The position numbers and the translations under genes were made by a program. Under the pieces are notes generated by a model. The model saw only the letters and a list, made by a program, of their open reading frames with translations. It searched no databases and was not told the origin of the DNA. This document shows positions 49,292 through 62,569 of a DNA stretch of 64,000 nucleotides, one piece after another. This DNA is from Plectrocnemia conspersa (taxonomy: Eukaryota > Arthropoda > Insecta > Trichoptera > Polycentropodidae). The stretch is taken from contig VTFK01000511.1 in the NCBI GenBank assembly GCA_009617715.1, forward strand, positions 186,001 to 250,000. Direction: 5' to 3'. Numbering within the stretch: position 1 is the stretch's first letter; the number at the start of each line of letters is the position of its first letter.

Positions 49292-50145
49292 GTAGAGTAC
49301 GCTCGGGATAAGGATTCCGGTTTGTTATTGTGTGCGTGAACTGTGTGGCTCAAAACAATTTCGCTCAGAATATTTAATTTTTTTATTTAACATACATACA
49401 TCTGAGCTAAGTTGGAAATTTCAACGGACTATTAAAAATATATTATATAATCGAAGAAACCAGACATTGATGTTATTAATTAAATATTTGCAAAATTCAA
49501 AATCTTTCACTAGTCAAAAAAATAATGAAGTCTTTAGTTATTCTTCAAAAGCAAAAAGATATAAAATGGGGAAAGAAATTATTCGCAGATTGTTTAATGG
49601 CTCGACGGCTCTATTAAATCATTAGAATCCATTAAATAAATTAAAAAATTATCATTGGCGCAACGATAAGAATAATAACTTTTTTAAGCCTTGCAGAGAA
49701 TAGTGTAAAAAAACCAACAACGTACGGATTAATGGAAAACTAATTAAAATATTTTAATCCACGGGTAAGAGAACGAATAACTTACAGTGTATATTTGAAG
49801 CCTTGATATCAATTAACCCAGATATGCCCAAGAAATTTTGTTCTCTTAAAATTTCATTTATAAATAAAAAAACAATATCACGAGTTTAGTGACTTACCCA
49901 TTAGACAGTGGGCATATCTGGGCTAAACCAATATCAACACAAAATTATTTAAAATAAATCACTAGAGAAGATCGAACTTCTGTGCCACACTGCACTTTAA
50001 TGACGAATACCAGCGTTGACGAATCAGCGACTGTCCTTAAAAGAGAAAGCGAGACAACGAAGTACACGCTACATAGCTTCTCCCTCGCATATACATGTAC
50101 ACGCACACAATAACAACCGGCATCCTTATCCCGAGCGTACTCTAC
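49292..50145. mobile_element. Long-TIR non-autonomous element (854 bp)
   Basis: Its roughly 46-bp inverted ends begin GTAGAGTACGCTCGGGATAA at the left and end TTATCCCGAGCGTACTCTAC at the right, with few mismatches. The target duplication is not evident, so the superfamily is unknown. A 97-codon open frame starts in the left terminus at 49332 and has no recognisable domain. A smaller MITE is nested at 49817-49922. Confidence 0.75.
49817..49922. mobile_element. piggyBac-like MITE, 106 bp
   Basis: Its 14-bp perfect inverted termini are CCCAGATATGCCCA and TGGGCATATCTGGG. The left flank is TTAA (49813-49816) and the right flank is CTAA (49923-49926), consistent with a once-perfect TTAA duplication. 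CCC ends plus TTAA are hallmarks of piggyBac. Confidence 0.7.
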
Positions 50146-50819
50146 ACAGATATATTGTGTTCGTATTTTTTTGTGATTATCGCGTATTATATGAACTTAT
50201 TAAAACATAAAGATTTATCACAAATAAATATCATATATGAGCTATTGTGTTTGAAACTAGGGTAAAAAAATCTAATGAATAATATATTGTAGAAAATCGC
50301 ATAAAGACGTAAAAGGTAATTTGTAATTAAAAAAATAAAAAATCCTCCTCAACGTTAACTGGGTAATAGTATCAAATGTAAATCGCGCGTTCATGACCTA
50401 CATCTTAATTAATTTTATTATTACAACTAAGTTAATAAACGTAATATGTACTTAAGCATACATCTAATAACACATATATTTTATTAAGTTTTTTTCCGCT
50501 TAGTCAAATTATTTAAGATTTTATTCTTCCTAAAATTTTAGTAAGAAATGTAATATTTATTTTTTTATTTAAATAAATATAAAAATAGTCATTATCTGTA
50601 TTTATTAAAAAAAATACTAGTAAAGGTAATTGCAAAAATCGTCAATTGTTTTGCGGTTACCCTATATATTTGATTGTCAATGCTTAAACTTTACATACAG
50701 GTTGTCTTCGCGTATCAAAATAAATTATTCTAGTATTCCAACATACACCACCTAAATATCTACATATGATATAAATTTTAACGGCGTACGTACACGTACA
50801 CGTAGTGCAAAAGTTAAAC

Positions 50820-51110
50820 ACGTAACGCGGATAACTTGAGCGCGTAATAAAATGAAATATTCAAAATCCAATTTTGCCACTTCGCGCGCATTTGCGTTTT
50901 ACGAATATTGATAATAATAATAATATAATTCCGCATTGTACCAAAATTGAGTTTCAGTTGTCCGGAAACTTTCGGGGCGCGCCCCGATCGAACCGATTAA
51001 GTGCCGGGCACCCCGCCGATTGTTTGCTGAATGTCACAATGCGTCGGCTACGTAACAGGTTAATTGAATTTGGCGAAGATACAATGGTGGCCGTGGATTG
51101 ATACGTTCGA
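50820..51110. other. Higher-GC island, possible conserved non-coding element
   Basis: Blocks such as ggggcgcgccccgatcg and gtgccgggcaccccgccg lie amid AT-rich DNA. There is no domain in the 75-codon frame covering it. Confidence 0.3.
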
Positions 51111-51654
51111 ACTTAATTAACAATTAACGACCGTGTATATATAATCAAGTCGAGTGTTTGTTGATTGATGCCTAGTTTATGAGATGTCAAACGCGTGTGC
51201 TTAGTTGACTATGGTAAATTGTTACATCAAAGGCTCAAAGATTCATGCTACCTGAACAATTTTTTAAAATTAAAAAAATTGTTTCTAGAGATAGCGAAAA
51301 GTGAAATTGAGGTTTGATGGTCAGGTTTAATAGCATATGTAATCAATCAAAAATTTTTACGAATAAGATAATATTTATAACAAATTGTTAGAAGCCTTCA
51401 GTGCTCTACTTATCATGTGTTATTTTTATTTATCCTTTCCCAATTGCCTAGTTTCTAAAATTAAAGTAAAACAAGAAACTATTATTTATTGCAATTGCTT
51501 ATTTACCAAATAGATTGAATTTAATTAAAAAAAAAATCGCGTCGTATTTACGTATTTTTTAATAAAAACGAGTTTAGTTAGCTCTTATGGTAAAACTTTG
51601 TAACATACATTTTATTATTATTATTATTTTATATTCACATTTATTTTATACGTT

Positions 51655-52800
51655 CTATTCCAAGTGGACCCATCCGCCGGATGGTCCGTGTTAATATTTA
51701 AAAGCCGCCCAGAAGAGTCAAAGAGCTATTCTGTGTTCTGGTGTTTCCAATGAAAAAATACATACACACCCACACACGGAATATGTATGCCCTCGAACGG
51801 AATTCCCTGACGTTGCCAGAGACATGCCCCTAAAGATTCCGACGCCGGAATTTCCCGGCTTTCCCGAAAATCGACCTGGCAACCCAACCCAAATGCCAAA
51901 TGACCGATGGAATAATCCGTCGTTAATTACGCGGAATTCCCTAACAACATGCGATATATCACAGATATATTTTTATGTTAAAAAGGATTTGTCATTTCGA
52001 CTGGGTTTTAATAAAACGTCACACTGGTTTGATTTACGATCGGGTGTTTTATGTATTGGAGATGGATGACGCGTAAGGTCCTTCGTTTTAGTTTATGTAC
52101 TGTATATTTTTTGCTGCCAAAAAACGTTGAACAGCAGAAAAGTTGACAAACTTAAGGATAGTCATATAAGTTTTATAACATATGATACTAACAACATTTT
52201 ACATACGTATATGGAAATGAGTAAATTTAGATGCTTCTAATATGAACTCACAGTGGTTAAAAATTACATATTCATGAATTTTATTTGTGTACCAAAAACA
52301 CATTAATAATTGAAGAATATAAATATATAGTTTTTATAGGATTGACAACAATCTATTTCAAAAAATATATTTAAGAGAATAAAAGTATTCAAAAACATAA
52401 TGCTTAGATAAAAATATTTATTTAAATAAATATGAGATTTTATTTTATTTAGTTAAAGGTTATATCATTTATCTCACACCTCCATCTTAAAAAACTTAAA
52501 ATATCATATAGTTTTAACGTTAGTTATTCGGATGCACGCGAAAGAGAGTGACGTTTGAAAAACACCATAAAGCTCGAAGGGCTTCCGTCGCGTACACGAG
52601 TGGCCGGTCTGAAAAGTTTTCAGCCGTTGGCTGGTTGGAAAAAAGCTCTAAAAAGCTCCTTCGCTTTCATTGTTTCGAATGTTGTTTAAATTCGTTCGGC
52701 GTTTCGAAACATTCGCCGAAAAACTTTCCGCATATTTCCCGACGGCTAGAACTAAACGAAAACTGCAAAAAAGAGTTAGCGGAATTGAAAGTTGGCTAAT
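51655..52800. other. Two higher-GC islands (51655-52080 and 52530-52800)
   Basis: The first has cccatccgccggatgg and a run of Pro-rich codons (frame from 51824). The second has a basic 83-codon frame from 52548. Neither shows a recognised domain. They are separated by 450 bp of AT-rich sequence. Confidence 0.3.
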
Positions 52801-53446
52801 TGACACAGACGTGGTTCGAAGGTGTTAATTTGATACGAATTTGACACTATTGTTAATTATTTATATTATATGATATATGTCAGCTTTTTAAAAATACTTG
52901 TATCACTCTATTTTCTTAAATAAAAATGTGTCTAGATCTAAGACGCTTTTAAAAAAATTAAATAAGTTTAACTACATTGTTTATAAGCTTTACTAGTACT
53001 ATTGCTAGGTTCTTTGAATTATTTTATTACTTTTTACATATATATGCATTATGGATTTATTGCATGCGCAGAAAAAAATATTTATATAATAAAACTAATG
53101 ATAAGGCACAATATATCCATAAGAAATGAATCTAGGTTGAATCAGCAGATAATTAATTATAAAAAATTACTAAAACTAGTATTTACACCTGAATTCTAAA
53201 GCTAAAATCTAGATATGTTATAGCTAGCGCTTTTCCCACATTTTATGAACTCACTAAACATTTCAATAGCAATAAAAAATGTAACTAGGTCAATAAACAC
53301 AATAAAAACATCCGCGGTATTTAACGATTTAATTCGGTTAAAATTTTATAATATTTTTGAAGTCCCTGGAATCAAAAAATTACATAAAATACAAGTTGTA
53401 ACAATACCTAAAAAAATATTTTTTAAATATTTTACTTCTATAGTAA

Positions 53447-54344
53447 TGCCTGCACTACACTCTCTGGAAGTTGGCCAAGGTTGGCCAAGGACAGAGAATA
53501 TAGTGGGTTACTTCGGTCGAGCTCGGTTCTGCCCACTCTAAAATCTCTCGGAAGTTGTCCGAGGTTACCGAGAGCGGGAGGTAAAGTGAAGGTAATTCAG
53601 TTGACTTGGACAGCTTCGAGCGCTTCCGAACATTGTCGGCAAAAGGACTGCTCCTTCGAGCGCGAGCGGTGAGATACTTCCCCTTTCGCTCTCTCGCGTG
53701 GTAAGTGATGAGAGTGAGAGAGATAATGATTTGGTGTTTCGCAAACTGAGAAAGAACGAATAACAATATTTTAGGGCACCAAAAGGGATTCATTATATTT
53801 TTGATAGTATATTCTTCTAACAGATATCGTTATTATATTTTTTTTCATATAAAATTAAATAATTAGTAGTACTTGATTTTGTTAAAAAAAATCGTTTTGA
53901 ATATCCTTATGTATTTTCCTAGATCGGTTTATATAAATGTCACACCATAACGAATTCTTATTTAGAGTCGATGGCGACAAATTCTAGGATAGTCACAGAT
54001 GTTCGTATTCTGAAGTATAATTTTTATGCCTTATGGCATTTTGCAAAAGCCGACAAAGATTTTGCGTAAATTAAATATTTACGACCGAAAATTTTCACTG
54101 ATATTGTATTGGTGAGTGCCCACACAAACTTTTATACATATCAGTAGCGTAATTTCAATAAAATGACAATTTAAAAATTGCAATTATTTGGCACATTTTT
54201 CGATCGCGCGCAAATATGCCAGCTGTACTTGACAGCAGCCGCCGTGCGGACGTCATCCATGGCCGCCGTCCGGACGGCATATGAAGTTTGTGGCAGTCTG
54301 ACTTCAGTTGAACTTCGGTTCGGTTCGGTTCCGAAGTGCAAGCA
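53447..54344 (+). mobile_element. Harbinger-like TIR element, copy B
   Basis: Copy B starts TGCCTGCACTACACTCTCTG and follows copy A in the same orientation. The conserved centre (gatcggtttatataaatg, gcattttgcaaaagccgac) is present. The right terminus is worn (...GAAGTGCAAGCA). Flanks are TAA and TCA, consistent with a decayed 3-bp duplication. The copy is about 0.9 kb. Confidence 0.75.
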
Positions 54345-54560
54345 TCAAGAAGTTATTAAAAAAAATGATTTTTAGAATTTTATTTAATGAAAATTTGTAG
54401 TCAAACTCTTGCTGAATATACTTAATTAGGCTTTGGCAATTCAAGTATGTTATATAAAATTTTTAAATTTAGCTACAAAAATAATAATAATACATTTTTT
54501 TTAAGTATGTGTGTATATATCTTTTAATTCCAAATGACAATTAGTTCTATGAACATAATC

Positions 54561-54814
54561 ATGTATCATTCAACATAATTTTAATCAAAAATATAAATGT
54601 ATTACGAATCAAAAAATATTATTTTATTTAGCAGCAGTAAAAATATTCATTGAATTAAAATATTTTGCATTTGACGTTCAAAATTGAATCACCTGAAGCT
54701 CAATTTGTAAAAAAAGTAAATAAATCTGTTTACTCAACTACTCTCAAAGCGCGTTAATAAATTAACACAGTTTTTATGTATGGTATACACATACAAACAT
54801 AAAAAAAGCGTATT
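54561..54814 (+). repeat. Direct duplicate, copy 1
   Basis: This 254-bp segment recurs 2500 bp downstream at 57061-57314. Shared blocks are atgtatc.tt.aacataattt, tattttgcatttgacgttc, gaagctcaatttgtaaaaaa and ctctcaaagcgcgttaataa. It shows no coding frame and no terminal repeats. Confidence 0.75.
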
Positions 54815-56004
54815 GGGAAATTTTAAAAATAATTAAAAACTCTGGAATCGACAGATTAGATAACACATATATTAAACATCTACCATAAATTTACATTTAT
54901 TATATTACAAACCTATTGAACGGTTTTCCCTAGCATTTACACAACCGCTAATTCATCTGATATGGACCTTACAATTCAGATAACGTATTGCGATATTTTA
55001 AAACCGTTATTTAGTAAAATATTTAAAATAATAATTCTATCGCGTTAAAAGGAATCGTTTCACGATAAAAGCTTTACGGACTTTTGGCACAACGATGTCT
55101 AAGCCAACGCCAACTAAGGCTCCAGCTGACCCTTGATCCACATAACAAAATATTCAAAGTGATTCTTATAAGATTCAAGAAACATGAATCGAGGGGTGAG
55201 GGAATTCAAAATAAAGAAAAGACTCAATGCAGAAATAATTCTAAAAATCTTCTTGAATCATATGTTTAATAGTTTAAAATTAAATACGCAAAATACATTT
55301 AAAATACAGAAGATAGATCAAGGAATCAAAAACTATGTAGCTTTAACTTTTGTGTTTACAAAACTGTGATTCTGCTAATTTAGTGAACAACATGAAAAAA
55401 TTATACAACGGTCATTTGATTTAAGCTCTTGCAAAATACTTGTTTGGTCATATATAGAAAATTATTTTAATATTTGCGTGTTAACCATTTAAAGTAGAAA
55501 TTCATCTAAAATTGATATAGGTGACAAATAGCATTTTCCGGCGATTGGGTGAATGGCCCGAGAGCTGTTGATTAGCGCTCTGGGGTTAAAAGTTTAAACC
55601 CATTCCGACCGCTAGTGTGAAATTGAACCGATTTCCAATTTAACCGCATACCCGATTATTCGTTAGTACTGCTGCAAAATTTAATTAATTACTTTGGTTA
55701 TGTGATTATAAAACAAAAATATCATTTAATAATTTAATTAAGATATTTGGTTTATATCTTGTCGAGTATTGAGACTGCATCTTATCTTATCTAAATATTA
55801 CATCAATGGTAAATCGATTTTGTAGTAAGTCTTCTATTTTATTATAGAATAATATGGCTTAAATATCATATTAATAACATGTGTAGTAATTTTTAGATCC
55901 TATATTTGTAACTGATTAGCTTTGTTTCACAGCTTGATATTTTTTCAAATATAACTCTTTTTTGGTTGTCTAGACAACATACAAAATAATTTAAATTATA
56001 TGTA

Positions 56005-56070
56005 TGTGGCGACCGTACGCAAACAATCACACGTTGCTTGGTACGAAATGATAAATGGCTTTTTAGTTTT
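56005..56070 (+). repeat. LTR 5' fragment, copy 4
   Basis: The TGTGGCGACC start of the same LTR family is present, followed by only weakly similar sequence. It is very short, so this is a tentative call. Confidence 0.35.
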
Positions 56071-56236
56071 TTTTAAAGCACCAATAAAAAAATAACGAGT
56101 GTATAAAGGTTTTAACCACTTACACAGTCATACTAACGGAAATTTAAAAAAAAACGAAAAGATAAACCAAAAGTCTTAAGAGTTAAGCTACACAACAACG
56201 TTAGAGATAAGTATTTAAAAAACTACTCTTTGTTCG

Positions 56237-56520
56237 GAAAAGATGCGCGTTATAAAATACGCTATATTATACTATTGTTTTTCTAACCTTTGGTTTCTTA
56301 TTGCCAGAGTGGCCATTTAAACAATTTTTTATAATAAGTCGTAAACACATTTTTTGGGTGTGCCAAAGAGCGTTGCAATTGCCCCGCAAACATGACATAG
56401 AAACAATGTGACACTTGGACACAGAAATGAGAGACGCACCAATAGAAACGTCACAAAGTCACAGCACAAAACACATTAGTATCATCACGAGAACACACCA
56501 TAAGAGATCTCAGCTGTTTC
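56237..56520 (+). repeat. Unclassified interspersed repeat, copy 2
   Basis: It aligns with 11771-12100. The frame equivalent to RKHISWVC in copy 1 reads RKHIFWVCQRA, so the similarity is also visible at the protein level. Confidence 0.5.
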
Positions 56521-57060
56521 ATGAAATCACTTTTTTAATAATTTTTTTAATATTAATTACTTTAATTAAGATAAGCTGTGAATCAATAAACCTATTATCC
56601 TGCAACATTAATTGATCGCCTTACCTTTGATTTTTTTTATGTGTAAGTATCTAAAATGTTCAGTTTTTAAAATATTTAAAATTAAAATATACTTCGAATA
56701 AATAATGTTAAATAATCGCAATTTGCAATGCAGTTTAACTGTTTTAAGAAATAAAATTGTCAGTCTTTTTTTGATCGCTTTTCTTTAACACTGCATTTGA
56801 TATACGAGCTAGTGGTATTTTGCCGATAGTTGGCGCGCGATTTATTCTCGCCCTTAAGTATAGGGTGGTTATTGTTAAATTGTAACATTATTAAAAAAAG
56901 TTGTCAATTACAATATTTTCTTTCTATTCTTGAAGAATTTTTTGACATTTAAATTTTTTTTTTAAACGATAAAGTTAAACGGTGGTAAAAGCATTTTAAA
57001 CGATATTTTTAGATAGTAACAAAAATTCTCTAAATTAGCTTAAATAAATAATATATAATT

Positions 57061-57314
57061 ATGTATCGTTTAACATAATTTTAATTACAAATTAAATGTA
57101 TTACGAATTTTAATAGGTATTTTATTCAGTAGCAGTAGAAATATCCATTGGATTGAAATATTTTGCATTTGACGTTCGAAATTGAATCGCCCGAAGCTCA
57201 ATTTGTAAAAAAGGTAAATAAACCTGTTTACTTAACTGCTCTCAAAGCGCGTTAATAAATAAATACAGTTTTTTTTATGTATAGTACACACACAAACATA
57301 GGAAAAAAGCGTAA
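57061..57314 (+). repeat. Direct duplicate, copy 2
   Basis: This is the partner of 54561-54814, of the same length by my alignment. A higher-GC block follows it immediately on the right. Confidence 0.75.
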
Positions 57315-57324
57315 TTAATTAATT

Positions 57325-57730
57325 GAAAATACTGCGAGCTTTATGAAACGACGGCGGGGGCTTTTGTTGACTTTGCGAAATTATAAAGTACATAAAAGTT
57401 TTATTTTATTTACGCCAGAAGCCTTTCACGAGGACATCGAGTCCTGTTTCGGTCTTTTGGTTCGAGATGACCTCTGCTCGGGAGCATTTGAAGATTGAGA
57501 AAATTCTAAAAGACACACACACCTTTATAATTTTCTCAGTCTGCGGGAGAAAAGTTTTCAGAGAAAGAGACCGACATTTACAAGAGGAATTATGGTAGCT
57601 CTCATTTCGTAATAATGTAATGAAAGTGTGTCTTGTTGAAAACGAAACTTGGTGCCGTAATTAATTCGCGCTAAATTCTCAAACAAAGTTTTGGCCCTCG
57701 CAAAAAGTAATTTGTTTGTAGGGGGAGTTG
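57325..57730. other. Higher-GC island after the direct duplicate
   Basis: It contains cgacggcgggggctt and cgaggacatcgagtcctgtt. No open frame of note is present. Confidence 0.25.
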
Positions 57731-59439
57731 TGTTTTTTAATGTAAAACAGACAATGCAACAAACGGATTAGACTTTATTTTAATGAATGCAATGTAAATA
57801 ATATAATAATTTGACTAATTTGAACTTTAACATTTACATTGTTAATCTATTTTAAAGGCATGATTTCCAGATTATAGGCCTATTTAGAAAAATAAATAAA
57901 TATTTATATTTTATAGTCAGTATAGCATCAAATAGAGTTACGTTGATTACCCAGAAAGACTAAGAAGACCGAAAAAGCAATTTTAGTCTAAGTACAACAT
58001 CCGAAATCTAGAGTTTACACTTTCGTTTAGAAACGACAATATTCTACATAAGCAGAATGTCCGGTAAAGACTGAAAGAGTACGCGATCTGCGTCACGTTG
58101 CTTGGCACTCCATCTGGCGGCTTCTGTTTGCCCCTACTGGCGTCACAGATATAATTTTTGATAATTCTATTTTATTCCGCTATTTTACTAGTACTTTATG
58201 ATCCCAAAAAGAGGGTGTATACGAACCAAAGATATTGAGCTCCAGTAAATAATAAAATCATTGTTATGTTAAATTAAAAAAAATATATTACACAATTCAT
58301 TATTAAAATAAGTTTTTGATTGTATTATCGGCTAAATTAATGAGCTCAAAATTATCTGAGAAGGGTAATAATCGTTTAGTAAATTGGTTCATGTATAACA
58401 CATTTTGAACACACGCAGTTAAGGGTGATTCAATATTTAGCAGTATTATGAGGGTAATACCTATACACGTGCCCTCACGAACCCTAATAGTTGATAGGAA
58501 TCCTTTAATGCCCTAAATCTTATTTGAAACGGCACAGGTACTTAACTTTATCGACTAAGCATTATTAAAAATAATCTAAAATTAAAGTATTATCTTCTTC
58601 TATAGATTTGATATTATTTATTATTCAATTTAATTTAAAAATAAACTATGGTTAATAAATATTAGTAAAAAATATAGCTTACAGGTGAAAGCCATGAGTA
58701 TTTTTTATAGCGTTAGTGATGGGATATATGGTTTTCCTTTCAGCGGCATAAACACAGAAAAATGTCAAATAAATCTTTGAAAATCTTGTGCTGATTCAAT
58801 ACGTTGCACGTACTGAGTATTTCTTTGGTTTAAGCTTTAAGCAAAGGAAGACTTTTAAAGAGATTTATATAGCTTTCACAATTTATGTTATGCTATCAAA
58901 TGGAAAAGAAATTATAAGTATGAAATGATATTCTATAAATACACCTTCATAAGCGAAGACTTTATAATGGAATCAATATGGCAATTTAATAAAATTACAG
59001 AAAGACGATATCCACTCGGATGATAATAATATTCCACGTAACAAAAAAAAATAATATCCCCTGACATATTTTTCATTAAAGCGCCATATTAAGTAAGCTT
59101 AAATTTAATTTTGGAACATTATCAACGAAAAAATATATAAAAGCCTCTCTCGCACGCCCACAGGATTCCATCGCAAAGTTCAATTTATACCCCAGCGGGA
59201 TCGTTTTTTCTTAGAAAATATTTTTTTTGAGAAATTCTAATAAGGACGACTCCCATCGATCACATGGAAATGTTTGGTGCCCTATCATATTCGCCTTCTT
59301 GAGCTCAATGTAAAATCTCATAAAATGTATTAATATTTCATGTTTATTTATAATAAATTTAAAATTCACAAAGCACTAAGCAATAAAATTTAAAACACAT
59401 GCTTGTTTGAATAGAAATTTATTTTCCTAAATTAATTAT

Positions 59440-59790
59440 TTTTAAAAATTTGATCAAGGTCCTACATTCATTGATCATGAATAACTATTTGGCCTCCCGT
59501 TCTAGCACCAGAGCAGCCATAATCATCCCATTTCGGTTTAATGATCGCTCGCTTTCGTGTTAACGTATAAAATTTATACTCCGATCGTTCCTTTCTCTCA
59601 CCCCCCGAGTACGTTGTTTCGGTTAACGACTTCGCTATTTGCCGATCGCGACTCAGCTCATCCTGTATATGGTAGAGCACTATAGTGAATCGCTAAAGCA
59701 ATAACTAAAAACGGCCGGGGTAACTGCGAGCGGCCTTTGCAGATAACTACCCGGTTAACTGTGGCCGTTGTTAATTGTTAAAATCGTTAA
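59440..59790. other. Higher-GC island with CGGTTAAC-type motifs
   Basis: It has tcggttaacg (59620), cggggtaactgcg (59715) and cccggttaactg (59750). The 70-codon minus frame has no domain. It may be a regulatory element. Confidence 0.3.
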
Positions 59791-60378
59791 AATAGCCGAT
59801 ATAACCAGTTGAGAATTTTATAATAAGTGCCATGACAGATATAGAGTTAGATATGCTCGTCTAAGTATTAAACTTATTCTAAATGATACACCCTGTATAA
59901 AAAATGTGTTTTTTTTTTAAATAACAGTAACGTAGGAGTGTGATTAGGAACGAGTTTATTTATTATATAATAATAAATAATTTTACAAACATAATTGATT
60001 TTACTGGTTTATCACCATTTTATTGTTTATTTTTCAATATTAATAAATACAACTTTGCTGGTTAAACTTTAAGAGGAAAATAATTAAAACTCTTAACAAT
60101 TTGAGAGGAAGAAAAAAAACATGAACCAAGTGCTAATTTAAAATTAATAAATTGATTCTGTATTGATTTTATTTAAAATATTTACTTAAACTAGCTGTCG
60201 GTCCTATACTATCGTAAGGTACCGCAGCTAGCGAGTGGGTGTAAACACCGGACGCTCAACATTATTGGTTTTGAATTTTATATTTGATATTGATTGATAT
60301 TCAAACTATGTTGTGTAATAAAATGGCAATTCTAAGCTGCATATTTATATTTTATGTCATTTGTTATGTTAAGATATA

Positions 60379-61460
60379 CAGTAAACCCCCCTATAGCGTA
60401 GTTTCCTATAGCTTTCCCCTTATAACGCAGTTTTTGTTACTGTTTGTCCATTGACATTGCTAAACGTATTCTATGACAGGCGAAACGCCGCCGCGATATA
60501 ACATCATAAAACAGTAAGAAAATATTTATTTTTGTAAAGCTATGAAAAAAAATATGATCAAGCAAATCAATGTTAACGTTTTTTAATACACTATTCAGAG
60601 GGTTTCAACCATTCTAATTTTGTATAATAAAACTATTTAATTATGTTATACATATATATTACAAATATAAAAAAGTGTAAATTAATCATAAAATATATTT
60701 AGATATATAATATACGAAAATTTATATCCAACATTAAAATTTAAAGCATTTAAAATAATACGTAATCTTTCTAAACTAAGCTAATTTTTATTTTAAAATT
60801 GAAATGCAAGATATTCACAGAGCAATCTACTGAATTAAAAAAAACAATTAAAAAAATGTTTAGTACCATATCATAAAATTCGAGAAGAAATGCAGACAGT
60901 CGACAATAAAGAAAATTATCCTGTTATTAATGAAAGTGGTGATGAAGTTGAGGTATTAAAAAGGTCTCGATGGAACGTGATATTAGATGACACTGACAGT
61001 AATTAAATGCATAATTACACGATTTAAGATGCTTAACTATTTTAATTTCTACCATTATTTTTTTGTTTTTAATATAATTATATAGGTTTTTATTAATATC
61101 TTAAATAAATCATATTGCAGAAAAAGTTTATTAATTTATATTAACTATTTATAATTTATTCATTGTAGGCTTATGCATTTAAAAAAAATACAAAAAAACT
61201 GTTGCGTTTGACTCCCCTGGCAATCGCAAAATCAAGGACATTCTTCGTGCGCGTGTCGCAATGAGAACATAGGGCACGTGATTTTGTTCACAAACTAAAT
61301 ACAAGGTCATTTGAAACATCAAAATGGAAAAAAGTTTTGCTAATTTTGTTAAATTCACACAATACATTTGAAATACCCTAACTGCAAATTTTGTATGGGT
61401 GTCTAGTCCCCTATAACGTAGTATTCTTATACCGAAGTCCCAATCTATACACTACAGGTT
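60379..61460 (+). mobile_element. Possible pogo-like element, poorly preserved
   Basis: A TA-preceded CAGTAAACCCCCCTATAGCG at 60379 resembles pogo/Tigger ends of the CAGTAAACCCCC type. A related block, cccctataacgtagtattct, recurs at 61411 in the same rather than the inverted orientation, so a simple element is not proven. Between them, 60892-61005 is open (ENYPVINESGDEVEVLKRSR, then DDTDSN and stop), perhaps the end of a transposase. Confidence 0.4.
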
Positions 61461-61639
61461 TTTGTAACTAAATTAATTTAATTTATTTATTTCTACATTT
61501 AATTAAATAATATTTAATATTTTTAATCAATTGAATAAAAGCGTCATTGAGCATTTTATTATAAGGAAATGTATATAATTGCTGTTTCATCGGTTGCTTT
61601 TGCACCATGCTTTTGCGTTTACTTTTAAACGATTCTTAT

Positions 61640-61712
61640 CGATCAGCATGGTAGACTAGTAGTGTAAGTCAGTGACTAATACTTAAAAAAACATATGGAC
61701 CACATGTTTTTT
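61640..61712 (+). repeat. SINE-like fragment related to 33690-33775
   Basis: It shares the gtaagtcagtgactaatac core and the catatggacca end, and lacks the B-box-like segment. Confidence 0.35.
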
Positions 61713-62569
61713 TTAAATTTTTATTGAGGTTTTCCCAATTCAACAAATAAGCCTCATTATGAATAATATTAATAAACTAATTTTTCTGCAATTTATATTT
61801 AATTAAATAAATCCCACTAATTTAGACTTTAATTTTATTATGGTGTATTTTTTACTGTTATTATGTATTTATTTTACATTTTAGAAAATAATTAATTAAT
61901 TTAAAATGGTATTAACGACATAAATATTTGCTTAGTAAAAAATTCAGTACTTTTACTATGGTAACAAGACGATTTTATTGTATTTTACAGTGAATTTTTG
62001 CTATTTGGGTATTCATTTAAATGAAATTCATTTAACAATATTTATATTTAACGCCTTTCGTCCATTTGTCACTTCTGGAAAGTCATTTAGTTGTACCGTC
62101 ATTGTTGCAGTAAAAACGCGGTTGTTTGACTTTATTAAAAATGAATTACTGAAAGCTAAGAAAACGTGAAACATTTATAATGAAATATATGAACAGGACT
62201 AGGAAAGAGGAAAATTATTCATTAATTTAAGCTAAGTTAATTAAAATTGTCATTATTTTATATAATTCTTAAAATCATACTCGTTTTAAAAAAAAATGTG
62301 ATCTGACTCTTACCGAGCGTTCACACTATAACAGTAATGGCAATATTTTATTGCGTTTAACGTAGATTAATTGCTTTTTGCGTGCTTCTAATTACCAAAA
62401 TTTGGTTTTGTCTCTTGACCCTGCATTTAGCAAAATTATAAATAGATTTTCAATCATTACAAACGCAACACGAGTGAGGCTTTTGGGCTTCGCCGCCGAA
62501 TCCTCTTCGTAAATACATATAAAAAACGTCTCGTAACATATGTTTAATCAAGTTTTCAACACAAAAGTA

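Noticed and set aside
53245..53541. 98-codon plus-strand frame
   Set aside because: It crosses the left boundary of Harbinger-like copy B, so it cannot be a single ancestral gene.
59886..59912. gatacaccctgtata, similar to transposon ends of the TACAGGGTGT type
   Set aside because: An isolated word with no partner terminus nearby.
62310..62350. gcgttcacactataacag, similar to some MITE ends
   Set aside because: A single end without an inverted partner or target duplication.
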